Of a stretch of 64,000 nt of DNA, positions 21,416 through 32,216 are shown piece after piece. Made by a program: the position numbers and the translations under genes. Where the stretch lies: NCBI GenBank assembly GCA_019915015.1, contig JAHBBC010000007.1, positions 1,426,001 through 1,490,000 of the forward strand. Reading direction: 5' to 3'. Position 1 is the stretch's first letter, and each line of letters opens with the position of its first letter. The notes beneath the pieces are model-generated. The model was given only the letters and a program-made list of their open reading frames with translations, was not told where the DNA came from and ran no database searches. The DNA is from Auriscalpium vulgare (Eukaryota; Basidiomycota; Agaricomycetes; Russulales; Auriscalpiaceae).

Positions 21416-23544
21416 CTACATCTGGCCATCACGATATCAGCAAACGCACATGCAGACCACATCAGAAGAAACTCACCAGCCATTGCCAGAAAGCCTCCCA
21501 CTTATTGCGCGGCGGCGGTTCGTCGTAAGTGTCGGCCTCGATTTCTGCGAGCCCAGAGACGAAATCCATATCCCGCGCGCGCTTGATCGGCGTGCGCTTC
21601 CATGCTTTTGCGCCAGCGTACAAGATGGGGAACATGATAAGCGGCAAATAGTTTGTGACGAAGGTCGCTGTGTCCCAGTTGTCCTTGAGGAAGACGGCCC
21701 ATCCGCTGAACTGCACGGCGGGTTAGCATCAACTGACGGTGACGGGAACCCAACTTCGACGTACGAAACAGATCACAATGCACGCGATGGCAGCATACCA
21801 TGCCGCGAATGGCTGCAGGCGCGACGCGAAAGGAAGCGTTTTCCGATCAATGCCCTGCGCCTTTGTACCGGCATGGAACCGGATGTAGGTCACGGAGATG
21901 CCGAACCAAGTCATCAGACCAGCGACAGAGGTCATGTTCTGGAACCATTGGAACACTTTTCCGGATCCCGAGCTCACACCCATAAACGCCAGGAACGCGA
22001 AGGCCGTCGAAAGAATCAAGGCAACCCAAGGAAGACCATTGCGTGTCGTCTTCTTGAATATCGCCGGTGCGTTTCCGGCGACAGCGAGTCCGTCTAACAT
22101 TGACATGAGTAAGGAAGGTGCTGAGGGAAATTAGGTCCGCTTACAGATGGCGCGCGAGCTCGTGTACATATCACTCGATGCGGCGGACCACGCGGAAGTC
22201 AGCAGACAGGCATTGATGATCTAACGTTGACTAGAGTTAGGATCCATCCGTGACGACAGGATATATGGAACGCACGGATGGGAGTGCTTTGATGCCTGAG
22301 CGAGAAATGGCGATTACGAAAGGAGAGGCCGCGGCCGTCCCATGGCCTAGGTCGAGATGCGGGTCGTTCGAGGGGACTAGCAAACCGATAACCGTGACGC
22401 CTCCAATGTAGAACAGCAAGATTCGGATGTAGACACGCCGGATGGCTTTGGGGAGATTGCGTCTTGGGTTCTTCGCTTCGCCGGCAGCAATCTGTGCGTT
22501 ATATGAGTACCGTGATCTCGGAAGGTGTATATGCCAGTGATGACTTACTGCAACAATTTCGGTTCCAATGAATGAGAAAGCCGCTTGCGTCATGACGGCC
22601 CACCAACCGAGGAACCTTCCTTTGGCCCCACCGATTCCGTGGTACTGAACGAAAGGTCCCGGGTGCTTCCAGAACCGGAATCCGAGGCGGTCATGGTCGG
22701 GGCCTCCACCAAGGTCGAGGACGATACCGAGTATGATGAGGCCTTTTGAGAAGCATAAGTGGTGTCACCCGACCTCGCAATCGCAAGTAAGGCACCTACC
22801 TACGATGGTTATGACCTTTATAGATGCGAAGACGAACTCCGCCTCTCCGTAGGCACCTGCAGCCCGTAAGCGGCAGGTCGTACGGAAGAAATTGAGGACC
22901 TACCAGCGCCCAAGAAATTGATGGCCACGACGACAAGCAAACATATCGTTATCCACAACGAGTTGAGGTTGGTATTCTTGTCCCAATAGTCAATTAGAAT
23001 GGACGCAGCGCTCAACTCGGCTGGGAGGATGATTGTCCAGTTGTACCAGTAATTCCAGCCCATGGTGAAGGAGAAGGCGCCGTCCACGAAGCGCTCAGCC
23101 AATTTTATGTGACCGCCGGGAATGGGGAGAAAGGCAATCATCTCGCCAAGCGAAACCTGGGACGGCGTGGTGAGCGGGGTCGGGGAGTTCGCACGTCCTA
23201 CACTGCACATACCATGACACAATAGCATACGGAACCCACCACGAGGTAGCCCAGGAGGAGGCCGACTGGGCCACCATTCTGCAGTGAGCCACCTGTGCCC
23301 AGAAATAAACCTGTGCCAATGACACCGCCGATGCTGGCTCGGGATGATGAGGTGCGCAGACTGAAAGGTGGATGGGATGAACATACGAGATCATGGCAAT
23401 ATGGCGATTCTTGAGCTGACGCTTGAGGGTGCGCTCAGCAGGCATACCGTTGGTCTCGACATGGTCTGAATCATTGGTAACATCGTAGCTGTCTGTTGCC
23501 TTGGCCGAAACCTGCTGCTTCTCGTCGTAGTCCTTGGAGGCCAT
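21416..23544 (-). CDS. Amino-acid permease, YAT/AAT family (tandem copy 2)
   Basis: Close paralogue of the permease at 18329-20367, same strand and order, so a tandem duplication. It starts MASKDYDEKQQ and shares LKRQLKNRHIAMI, GGVIGTGLFLGTGGSL, SLGEMIAFLPIPGGHI, FTMGWNYWYNWTIILPAELS, SNDPHLDLGHGTAAASPFVI and PPPRNKWEAFWQWL. Unlike copy 1 it has no intron between FSF and TMGW, but has an additional one after AINFLGAG (near 22880-22905). As in copy 1 the terminal intron follows FWQW(L) and can be spliced to an ATG-TAG micro-exon (21416-21421). The conserved gene structure at the very end supports that acceptor. The exact substrate is unknown; divergence in the N-terminal tail may reflect different turnover control. 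Confidence 0.92.
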
Positions 23545-24529
23545 GGCGAGTGAGATGGGGAGGAGAAGAGGACGGATAGGAAGGACATACTTGGTTACTC
23601 CAACGTTTTATAGGATGATGTCGATGAGGATGGAGTAACGAATGCCCCTTCTGGCGCCCACTAGTACTGCACCATGCGCCGCATACGCTCTCGTGACACG
23701 CCCCGAGCGTCGAGGCTGCGTACTTGGTAGCGCTGCGTACTTGGTAGCGCTGCGTCGCCAGCGGCTGCGCAACCTCCACAGGCAGCGCCGCCTGTCGTGA
23801 CGGGCCCTCCGTCCCCGGCGGTGTACAGCACCCGCATATCGCGGCGGCGAGCGCGTCTCGGCCAAGTACGCGGGGCAGCGCGCCATGCGAGCTCCCTCAT
23901 AGACGCCCGACAGAGGCGCCCTCCGTGTCTGGACGCTGTCTTCGACACGACATCTGAGCCTGTGCCAGTCGTTGCGAAATGGGTGCCGGTACAAGGGCGC
24001 AGTCAGAGCGATCCTCCTATCCTTGCCCTGATCGCGATCGGTTTGCGGGTAGAAAAGTAAAAACGTATCGGCAATTTCAAAGGAAATTTGGAGCGCCTCG
24101 ATCGCTTGCAGTCTGCACGTACCGGCCGGCAAGCTAGCGCCAGGTCAAAGCCCGATAATCATTAATTGTAAGCCATCAAAGTAGCCGGCAACTCTAGTAC
24201 CCAGAGAAACAGGAGAAATCACATTGTTATCACACGGCGGGCACTAAACGACTGTCTTTTGTGCTCGCGATCAGACACCAGCAAACCACAATGCCGTCAT
24301 CTGATCAGAAAGACATGACGCCACCCTCCCTTCAGATGGATCTCCGCTGTAGCCTCTTCGATCGACGAGGGGCCGGCTTTTCAACATTTGCGTGAAGGTC
24401 TTCTGTCTTGTTTTCCGATAGCAGACCGGACGGTATCGCGGCAGATCCTTTCGGGCACGCGGTGCTCTCCACCTCGGCCTTAGATTTACTCCGCGACGCC
24501 ACTGTTCACTGTTCAGCCTTTACTCATCA
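23545..24529. other. Intergenic region upstream of permease copy 2
   Basis: No supported gene; a 174-codon minus ORF (23608-24132) is Arg/Ala-rich and has no recognisable features. It contains a short tandem repeat (23715-23755) and one GATAA at 24154-24158. Confidence 0.55.
23715..23755. repeat. 17 bp tandem repeat, about 2.4 copies
   Basis: The unit GCTGCGTACTTGGTAGC occurs at 23715-23731 and 23732-23748, followed by a partial GCTGCGT. It lies about 170 bp upstream of the start of permease copy 2. Confidence 0.8.
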
Positions 24530-27004
24530 TCAGCATGCCGACGATAACACACCTCTCGGCTTTTTTGTCGGGCTGGCCTCTGTCGCGGCTCCGTCATCGT
24601 TTGGCCTTCGTCGCTTTGGCTGCAGGACCTCGCTAGGGCCAGACTCAGGTGTTTGAAATGGCGGCGCAGCGGACTCTGGGTCCTTAGATGAAAGCCGAAA
24701 ATCCGCAGGAGAAGGGGCTGAGGAGCGACGCTTGTCTGACTGGTGAGGTGGTGAAGCCTCGTTAATTGGCGGAGCAGCCGCAAGATGTGACAAGGAAGTT
24801 GTCGGCTGGGACTCGACCACTGATGGATTTCGTCGAAGAAAGGTTCCTAGAGTATCCGCAGGACGGTTCTCAAGCTTCACTTTCTTTGTCCTGCCCTCGT
24901 CCTCCTCGAAATCCTCCTCGTGACGCCGTTTGCCGGCGGGCTTACGGGTCTGTGGGCTCGGCAGCGGTGTCTGCAGTGGTGCCACTGCAGACACCGCATT
25001 ATTGCGCCATAAATCCAAGTCTACCATCGGCATCGGCGCTGGCTTGAAATTGTCGATTTCGGCGCCTCCGTCCTCCGCAGGGTCTCCGAATAAGAATCCA
25101 ATGATACTACGTGGCGATAGTGGGGAACCAGTGCTCCCGACCTCAGCATCTACAGACCACCTCCGCGAGAACGCGTCGTGGCGCTCGTGCGCGGGCATCG
25201 CAGCCGCCTCCAATTCGCGAATCCTGAGCATGAACTTCTCGATAGCCAGCGCCCTCGTCACCGGACTGACGCCCGGCATGTCGATGCGGCAAGGCATGCA
25301 GTCCATTCCGCGCATCCACTCTTCCTCGAGGACGTCTGCAAAGACAGGCGCCTCTTCGATGTCCTCTTCGGGCGTGGGGATAGCGTCGATATGCGTCGGG
25401 GGTAGGTTCATGAGCTCCTGCTTCTGCCGCAATTCAGCCAGCACCGAGTTTGCGATCCGTCGCTTCTTGGCTTGGCTGGTTTTGCGAATTTCCCTGTCCC
25501 GCGCGCCGTCGTAGTCGAGGAAGAACTTGACCTTGCGCATCTCCATCTCCTTTTCTCCTGGTGGAATGGGTTTGATGCCAATATCCTCGTTCGGCAGGTC
25601 CGCGAAGCTCTCTTGGAAGTCGATAAGCGTGACACGGCAGTCAGCGTCAATGAGGATGTGGCGTAGCGCAACGTCGCCGTGGAGGATGCCTTGGCGATGC
25701 AGCTTTTCGAACGCGTCAATTGCGAGCTTCTTTAGAACCGTAGGCATTTGGGGAGACGCTTCGATCCAAAAGACGTCGTGTGGCGGCTCGAAGGCGAGGG
25801 TGACCCGGCCAGGGGACGCGTACAAGCCCATGAGATGAGGCACCACCTTCCCTTGCAGAGGCAAAAGGTAGCTAGAAGACTTGTACAGGGCCAGCTACAG
25901 AGGGAATCAGTAGCTGACCAGTCAGGAAAACTCCTCCAAGCTTACTTCGGCGAAGAAACCACGCCACCTCGTCGGCACACGCGTATCCCAGCTGATGCGA
26001 AGTCTATCAGTCTGAGCTTCCTCACAGGACATTAGCGCACCTTCTACCGATATATGTATGACGCTTGTTCGTTCCGTCGTCGTGCTCGACGACCCCAGAT
26101 TGTACAGACGCCGAGCACATCGCACCCGCTATGACATTCACGTACTCAGAACGACTGAGAGTACGCAAAGACGATGGCACTTACCACCCAAGTACAACAT
26201 TTCCTTGACGTCCTTGAACGGCTTGTCACGAAGAAATGCCCATTTCCCATGAGGAGTATAGAGGAGCTTGAGTTGGTCGAAATCCAGACCTGAGCCAGAT
26301 ACATCCGACGCCACTGTCTCGCGTTCCGGCGCGGTGTCTTCGGTGGCGGCTTTGGGAGTGGCCTCGACCACCGTAGGTTCATCCTGAGCTGTCGGAGAGG
26401 CTTCGTCGAGCGCGAGCAGCGCCTCGACCTCGTCCTCTGAGGTCACGTCTGTGTTTTCCTTTCCACCAGAATACGTAGGCTCGTCGTCTTCCGGGAACAT
26501 GTCACGGAAGACCGCAGCGGCCTCGGGCGACACGACCTGCGGCGGCAGCGGCCGTTGCTTCATAGCTGCATGGTTGCGCTTGCTTTCGTTACTCGTGATC
26601 AAGCCCTCCCAGAATAGATTCCACTTCCTGTTGGGAAGATATCGTTTCCACGCGTCGCGTAAGACTTTGGAGTCGTCCATGGAGGACGCAGGGTTGGGAT
26701 TCGGATTGCGACGTGCAGCATGTCGCTTAGCAGCAGCGACTTTCTTGGGCTGGAGGCTAGCGTCGGCTTGAGGTACGGCTATGGCAGCGGGATGAGGCAC
26801 GGCAGGAGGATGTAGGGTTTCGGATGAAGGAGTATCGGGTTTGGGAGCTGGGGTGATTATGGAGAGTGGTCCTGGGATGGCCGGCGCAGGGGGTGCAGCT
26901 GAGTTCTTGCTATGCGTGTCATGAAGACCTACCCTAGGTGCACTCGCAGCACTGCTGGGGGAGTCGGCGACCGGTGGACTAGTAGGAGCAACAGAGTTGG
27001 TCAT
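24530..27004 (-). CDS. Kinase-like protein with degenerate catalytic loop
   Basis: Protein-kinase-fold protein of a type abundant in Agaricomycetes; function unknown. It starts MTNSVAPTSPP at 27004. Pro/Ala-rich N-terminus with a basic patch (AAAKRHAARRNPNP) is followed by a segment ending FLRDKPFKDVKEMLYLG. Three small exons (about 26146-25870) carry VRTRWRG-like sequence and FFAELALYKSSSYLLPLQGK. The kinase core reads LHRQGILHGDVALRHILID and VTLIDFQES: the usual HRD...N is HGD...H and DFG is IDF, as in some atypical kinases. The C-terminal ~300 aa are disordered with Lys/Arg-rich nuclear-localization-like motifs (KRRHEEDFEEDEGRTKKVK, KRRRPNDDG). Catalytic activity is doubtful because the metal-binding Asn is replaced and no VAIK-type Lys is obvious. 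Confidence 0.85.
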
Positions 27005-27598
27005 GGTGAGTGGTGGTAAAGTTGTGATATACGCACCACCATCGAGCTTCGTATGCTTTAATAGTCTAGGCTTTATGGCGGTGTTGTCTTGTACTCGTTT
27101 CGTGCACGAGTACTTGCGCGGCGTGGTGGTCAGAACAAGGTCAACACGCTGTGGCCCATGGGCGCTTGACACTTGGGCCGACAACGGGCCAAGCGCTTGG
27201 CTAGCCCTTGTACTATTCAAGGTAGGTCACAGCGCTCGCCAATATTGCGCAGACACCATCGAGAAACAATTGATGCACACGATTCGTACTTGACGCATCG
27301 CGCGAAAGTTGTTGTCAGTGTTATGTATTAGATAGAACTGCACCACAATGACAATGGCAGGTCTCGAAAACCCTGCAGTGAGTGTGGAATACATCGCAAC
27401 GAGCAATCGGCATTGAAAACATTGCCCAAAAATCATATACTATGTGTCTCTCTGCTCATCCCACACCTAATGGTATGAAGTTGTGAGGCTTCATGTTGCA
27501 CTGCGATAACTCAATTCCTCACCTCAAAAAGCCGCCTTCTATCGGCAACAGGGACGCCTCTGCACCGAGTTACATCGAGGTTGCCTAGCAATGGGCAA
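27005..27598. other. Intergenic region upstream of the kinase-like gene
   Basis: No gene seen. The part next to 27005 is the kinase-like gene's promoter; the part next to 27598 is the 3' flank of the RNI-like gene. AT content is higher than in flanking exons. Confidence 0.6.
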
Positions 27599-29328
27599 CT
27601 ATCGATGATGGAGAATAATCCATTGTCTTTGAACAAACTGTGTGATCTCTCGCTCCTTCATTGCAGAGACTTGTGCAAGCTTACTGGATAATTTCGTCCC
27701 GGCTACCTCCAACGTCTCCAAGCCTGGACATCGGGCGATGAATGGGGCGGCATCGTCATCAACGCTGGTGCCGTTTAAGATCAGCACCTCCAGACCGGAG
27801 GGCACCTCTGACAGGTCTTCCGGGGCAAGCCCTGCTAGGTCAGAGGATTTCAATCCCGATATGCTGGCAAGGTTCAATCTCTGCGCAACATAAGTCAATG
27901 AACAGTGTTTGGCTACCAGGAAGCATGATTTTCAGACCTTCAGCCTTCGCCCGACGAGGCGAACGAAGTCAGGTATGCTGACTTTGAGTTTCGTGTTTCC
28001 GACTAGATTCACCGCGCGAAGCTCGTGGAAGTTTACGAGGATCTCCGTGAGGGCACTTAGTGTGCCGTCTGTCATGGTCATAGACGACGTATTTCCGATC
28101 GCAGAGGCCTGGCCCTGACCGCCCCCGAGTGCACCGACGGTCAACGTCACCAAATTAGGAGCGGCGCTGACTAGCTGAACGAGATTGTTAGGGAGCACCC
28201 TCGTTGAAGTCAAAGCCAGTTTCTCAAGGCCCGCTAGGTTCGCGATCGTAGTAGGCTGCAGATGGCAAACATTTGTAAACGACAGGTCGAGTCTCCGTAG
28301 GTTCGGACACATCGGGAGAAATGTGTTCAGCGTGCTGTCGGACAGGGAGCTCTGGCGAAGTTTGAGAGTGTGAAGCGCGGGTAGGCTGAAGTCACGATGA
28401 TTGGAAAGAAGGGCCAGGAGCTTGCTGAAGGCGGCGTCTGTCTGCAAAGCACGCTCAGCATCAGGCTTCAGCAGGCAGAATGCAGAAGAGCACTGGCCCA
28501 TGTGGTCATTCCTGCGACTTTGAGTACTGCTAGCTGTTCGTGCCGGGCGAGGAGAAGGGGGCCGATGGAAGCCGGAGTCACAGACGTGTAATTCAAGTTG
28601 AGCACCTTCAACACGGGGCAGGATTGGACCAAAGCCTCGACAGTCTTGATGCCCACTTTTGTGCAGCCTCTGGTGCCCCCAATCAGAGTCAGCAGTCACA
28701 TAATGATATGATGTCAAAGACCACGTTTACTTACCCTAGGTACAACACTTCGAGAGTGGGCATACCCGACACGATGGTGGCAAAACCCTTATCCAAGATT
28801 TTGTCGAATCCCAGGAGCCGAAGCTCGACGAGCGCCGAGAGCTTCGCCACGGCCAAGAGGGTGTACTTGTTGACGGGCTGCGGTCCGCCCAAGTCGCTCG
28901 ATAATACGACCGAGGTACCCCGCAAGAAATGCTGCAGAGACAATGTCCATGAGTTTCGACGGGCAGAACATCGGCACGCGTACGGATGTGACCAACTCAT
29001 GCGAAAGCAACACTGGGCACGACGCTCGTAGCATTGCAAACAGCGTCGGTATAGAGGAGTCCGGTAGCGCGTCTATCCATTGGCTGACAGCAGTCCACTC
29101 CCTGCGAGGCTGCCAAGAGTTCTTTTCCGTGGAAAAATGAGGGAAGTACGTGACGAATACGCGTGCGCATAGTGTTGTCAAGGATTGGACATGGACGGGG
29201 CGCTGGACGTGTCTTACGGAGAAGGCGGATGAGGAAGGGACGTTGCGCTGACTTGAAGGTGAGTCGGCTTCCGAAGGTGCACCTATTGTGAAAACAACGC
29301 GTCGACGTTTCGAGGGCCGTGAAGACAT
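27599..29328 (-). CDS. RNI-like leucine-rich repeat protein
   Basis: LRR protein of the ribonuclease-inhibitor/AMN1-like kind, likely a protein-binding scaffold or ubiquitin-ligase adaptor; no F-box is obvious. It starts MSSRPSKRRRV (basic, nuclear-like). Exon 1 ends at HELVTS; an intron of 51 bp leads to HFLRGTSVVLSSDLGG. LRRs follow: LVELRLLGFDKILDKGF, TLEVLYLGGCTKVGIKTVE, LKVLNLNYTSVTPASIGPLL, LRRLDLSFTNVCHLQ, LEKLALTSTRVLPNNLV, LRAVNLVGNTKLKVS, RLNLASISGLKSSDLAGL and LEVLILNGTSVDDDAAPFI. The C-terminus is VQRQWIILHHR. One junction, after VAGMTTW, needs a GC-AG intron (28442-28497) to keep the LRR frame; GT alternatives delete part of the repeat. Confidence 0.88.
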
Positions 29329-29486
29329 CCAGTATGGAGTCTGAGCGGGAGTGCGAGCAGACGCCCGTGCCGAAGCTCCGAGTTCAAATTAGTCAACGTG
29401 GCTGGTCGTTCTCGTTCAACTTCAGATCATCACCAGAAACAGAAAATATAACGCATGTCGACACTTGTAACGAATCCACGATTTGC

Positions 29487-30180
29487 TCAAGCGGTCCGCA
29501 AAAACCCAATCATAACTGCAAGGGCGACCGTGCCCGTCAAGACTGCCAGCGACCGAAACGCCCATCTGACTTCAATCTCCCGCAATGTAGGCCCGCCGCA
29601 AAAAGCGCCGCACAGCTCATGTCCCTCAACAGGTGTTGCGCGAAAGAAAAGCAGCCAGACCCCCCATATCCAAAAAGGAAACAGTACTATCCCACTAAAT
29701 CAGCACACAAAAAGACGATGGGCAGTACTGAGACTCACGGAAGCCATACCAAAACAGCGCCCTGGCCAGGATCTCCGGCTCCTGCTTCTTGGGGCCATAT
29801 TCGACAGCGTCAACCGCGCCCGCGTTGCAGCTACCTGTGGGGCGAGGGAGGGATTTCCGTTCACGAGGTCGAGCACCAAAAATCAACTCATCTGCAAGGT
29901 CAAACTGGTACTCGGCCAGCCGCAGCTCATGCGCCGTTTACTCCGTTATGGGACCGTATACGCGTGGACGTCGTCCAAAGGGCACGAAGCGATTGAGGTG
30001 GAAGCCGATCCTAGCAGGCGTAACCGCCGCTTCGGGCGACCTGGGGACGACGACATCGAATGTGGCATCGGCGACGCTGTCTATGAGAGACTGCTGCTCG
30101 CCATAGATGCTATTCGTCATTGGGATTCGATCGAGGGGAAGCGGTGTCGTATTGGTAGGTGAGAGCGGGGGAGAACGCAC
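29487..30180 (-). CDS. Small membrane protein, conserved-looking, unknown function
   Basis: I do not recognise a named family. The frame starts MRSPPLSPTNTTPLPLDRI at 30180 and reaches HLNRFVPFGRRPRVYGPITE, where it meets TAA (29938-29940). Beyond it, in the same frame, come AHELRLAEYQFDLADELIFG and, after a short intron, EPEILARALFWYGF. A further intron leads to LLFPFWIWGVWLLFF, a membrane segment, then GHELCGAFCGGP, and a second segment RSLAVLTGTVALAVMIGFL before the stop at 29487. Either a 57 bp phase-0 intron (GTATAC to CCAG) removes the TAA together with VYGPITE and part of the next helix, or this copy is broken. Two TM segments and a Pro-rich cytosolic N-terminus are what the sequence shows. 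Confidence 0.65.
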
Positions 30181-30433
30181 ACTTTGCGGTCAAACGACCT
30201 CTTTATGCGAGTCTGCCTTCACATGTCATTCGAGGTGTGTGTGGATGTGGCATTCGGTGGCACGACCGTGGAAGGTATACTGCTCGGTAGCATTTGTGTC
30301 GAGGCGTAACAAAGGCGTGCCAATATTATTTGTGAGCAATTAACATGAAGCAGTCCTAGTCCTAATGCATGTCTACATATGTATGAGTATCGTGAAATGG
30401 GTTAATCAAAGCCAAGATACACACACAGTTAAG

Positions 30434-32085
30434 TTATTGACCCATAGGTGGGGCTAATGGTAGTGACGCTGCCCAAAGCCAACATCCAGCGACGACCAAA
30501 CCGATAGGCGCAACCGTACAGCGCCAGAGTATGATGCGTGTTCGGTTCATGAAAGACAGGTCCTTGCGGCCCGCGATACGGAGGATGACCGTTGGCAAGC
30601 GGATGAAGAAGAGGTCGAGGAGATTGAATGGTGGAGGGAAGAAGTTGGGCGCGGAATATGTGATTACGGCGGTGGTGAAGATCCTGCGCGCCTGGTAGCC
30701 GACAGGTTGTGAATATCGATCCCATGGGCTGAGCGGTCGTGGGGAGGTGGCCATCATGGAGGCGCTGAAGAGGACCAATAGGATGGTGGAAGAGACGACG
30801 AGGAAACCGATGAGAGCCCACAATAAGACGAAGGCCTCCCGAGTCTCCATCGGCGAGGCTGTGGTGAACGGTAAGACTACAAAACGAGGGATAGAATCCG
30901 CCAGTGCGACGGAAAGGAAATAAGTGGAGACCAGTATAGCTGGCAAATAGAACAGAACAACAGGATACAAGGTTCGCGTGAATTCGTACCAGAGTAAAGT
31001 TGACAAGGGAAGCGTAACATCGGGAGCCAGAATGAAGTTAGGGCTAGGTGTTCTAGGTAGGTGCAATAACATTATATGCACACAGAACGCCACGAGAAGG
31101 ACGCTGTATGAAGAATCCCCCGGGAAGGGTGAGGAGGGCAGGCTAAGGATGAATGCGGAAGACACCAAGACGCAGGGGACGACGTAGGCGTTCCACGAGC
31201 GGCAGAGCGAGGCGATGGAATAAATAATGAGAAGGATCTCACGAGGTCCTACTACACCGGCTTTGGCTGTGTGCATCGTGATAATTGGCCTGGTAGGTGG
31301 ATGAAGGAGGTAATGGGCCCACAGCGCGAGATAACCGAGCTGTATGAAGGTGTCCGTGGCATGGATGACCCTGTGCAACGGTCGGCGTAAAAACATCGAG
31401 AACAAGGCAAGAACACATACCTGGGCGTTGCCTTGGAGTCACAAATCTGCAGGAAGCGAGCAACGGGAGAGTGGGCGGGTTGCACGGCGTGACCGAAGCT
31501 CCAGGTATGCGAGATGCTGAGCAGCACCACTCGATGTGACAGCAAAGACACAGGAGATTCTTGATCACGCAGTATATCCACCACTAGTTGACATGATGGT
31601 CAGCCGTCTTGTTGACACGCATCGCGAAGAGACGTACCTCTGACGAGACGCGACTTTCCCTCCTCGAGCGGGAAGGACGACCACAGACATTCCTCTATCT
31701 CGTGAGTGCTGCGACTGATATTGAGGAACTCCTCCCAAAGCGATACGATGCGACGCTCGAGCGCGTGGGCATCCAGGACGGCAGACTGCTCCTTCGACCA
31801 CTGCTCCCAGACGTCGGTGCCGTCGTACGCGGACCGCTTGCCGAGCAAATAGAGCTGGAGATAGACGATCATCTTGAAAGCGACCTCCTCGGCGCGCGTC
31901 TCGAGGGTTGGCAGGAAAGACGCATCGTCGTCGGTGATCTGGAGGCCGTGAATGCGCACGCGGTTGACGGTGGGTGCGATGTGGGGCCGCCTGCGCCGGT
32001 GTGCGGCGCGCGGATGAGGATGGGAGTTGAGGAGAGAAGTGGACTCTGTGGGCTCGTCGCTATGTGGGCTGGCGTTGGAGGCCAT
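30434..32085 (-). CDS. Multi-pass membrane protein, unknown function
   Basis: Not recognised with certainty. Three coding exons are visible: 32085 to about 31639 (MASNASPHSDEPTESTSLLN, Arg/His-rich, then ETRAEEVAFKMIVYLQLYLL and WEEFLNISRSTHEIEECLW), a short exon beginning VVDILRDQESPVSLLSHRV, and a last exon with repeated hydrophobic stretches. These include REILLIIYSIASL, VPCVLVSSAFILSLP, VLLVAFCVHIMLLHL, LYPVVLFYLPAILVSTYFL, VLLWALIGFLVVSSTILLVL and CTVAPIGLVVAGCWLWAA. Roughly eight TM helices follow a soluble domain of about 150 aa. The N-terminal Ser-Leu-Leu motif may be a dileucine vacuolar sorting signal. A distant relation to fungal YVC1-like vacuolar channel proteins is possible but I could not establish it. 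Confidence 0.8.
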
Positions 32086-32216
32086 GGCGGGGGATGAAGA
32101 GCATCAAGACTGAATGAGAAGAGAGCTGTCGGGAGGGAGGCCTAAACGGGCCGTGACCACAACGCGGTGATGTGCTTCCGTGCTGTACCGCGTCCGCCTC
32201 TCTCGGTCACTCCGCC
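32086..32216. promoter_or_regulatory. 131 bp divergent promoter, membrane protein / TVP23
   Basis: Start codons at 32085 (minus) and 32217 (plus) face away from each other. No TATA box is obvious. Confidence 0.5.

Noticed and set aside
18329..23544. Permease pair as part of a secondary-metabolite or nutrient cluster
   Set aside because: Neighbours are an LRR-RhoGEF and a kinase-like gene with no biosynthetic enzymes nearby.
23608..24132. Minus-strand ORF of 174 codons upstream of permease copy 2
   Set aside because: Arg/Ala-rich, spans the tandem repeat, and shows no domain or signal; more likely GC-rich promoter sequence.
29319..30162. Plus-strand ORFs of 225 and 235 codons
   Set aside because: They are antisense to the minus-strand membrane protein exons, lack motifs, and are rich in Arg/Pro/Thr as expected of a shadow frame.
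29487..30180. Gamma-secretase PEN-2-like protein
   Set aside because: The WYGF...PFWIWG stretch recalls PEN-2 loosely, but loop sequence, length and the C-terminus do not fit, and fungi generally lack gamma-secretase.
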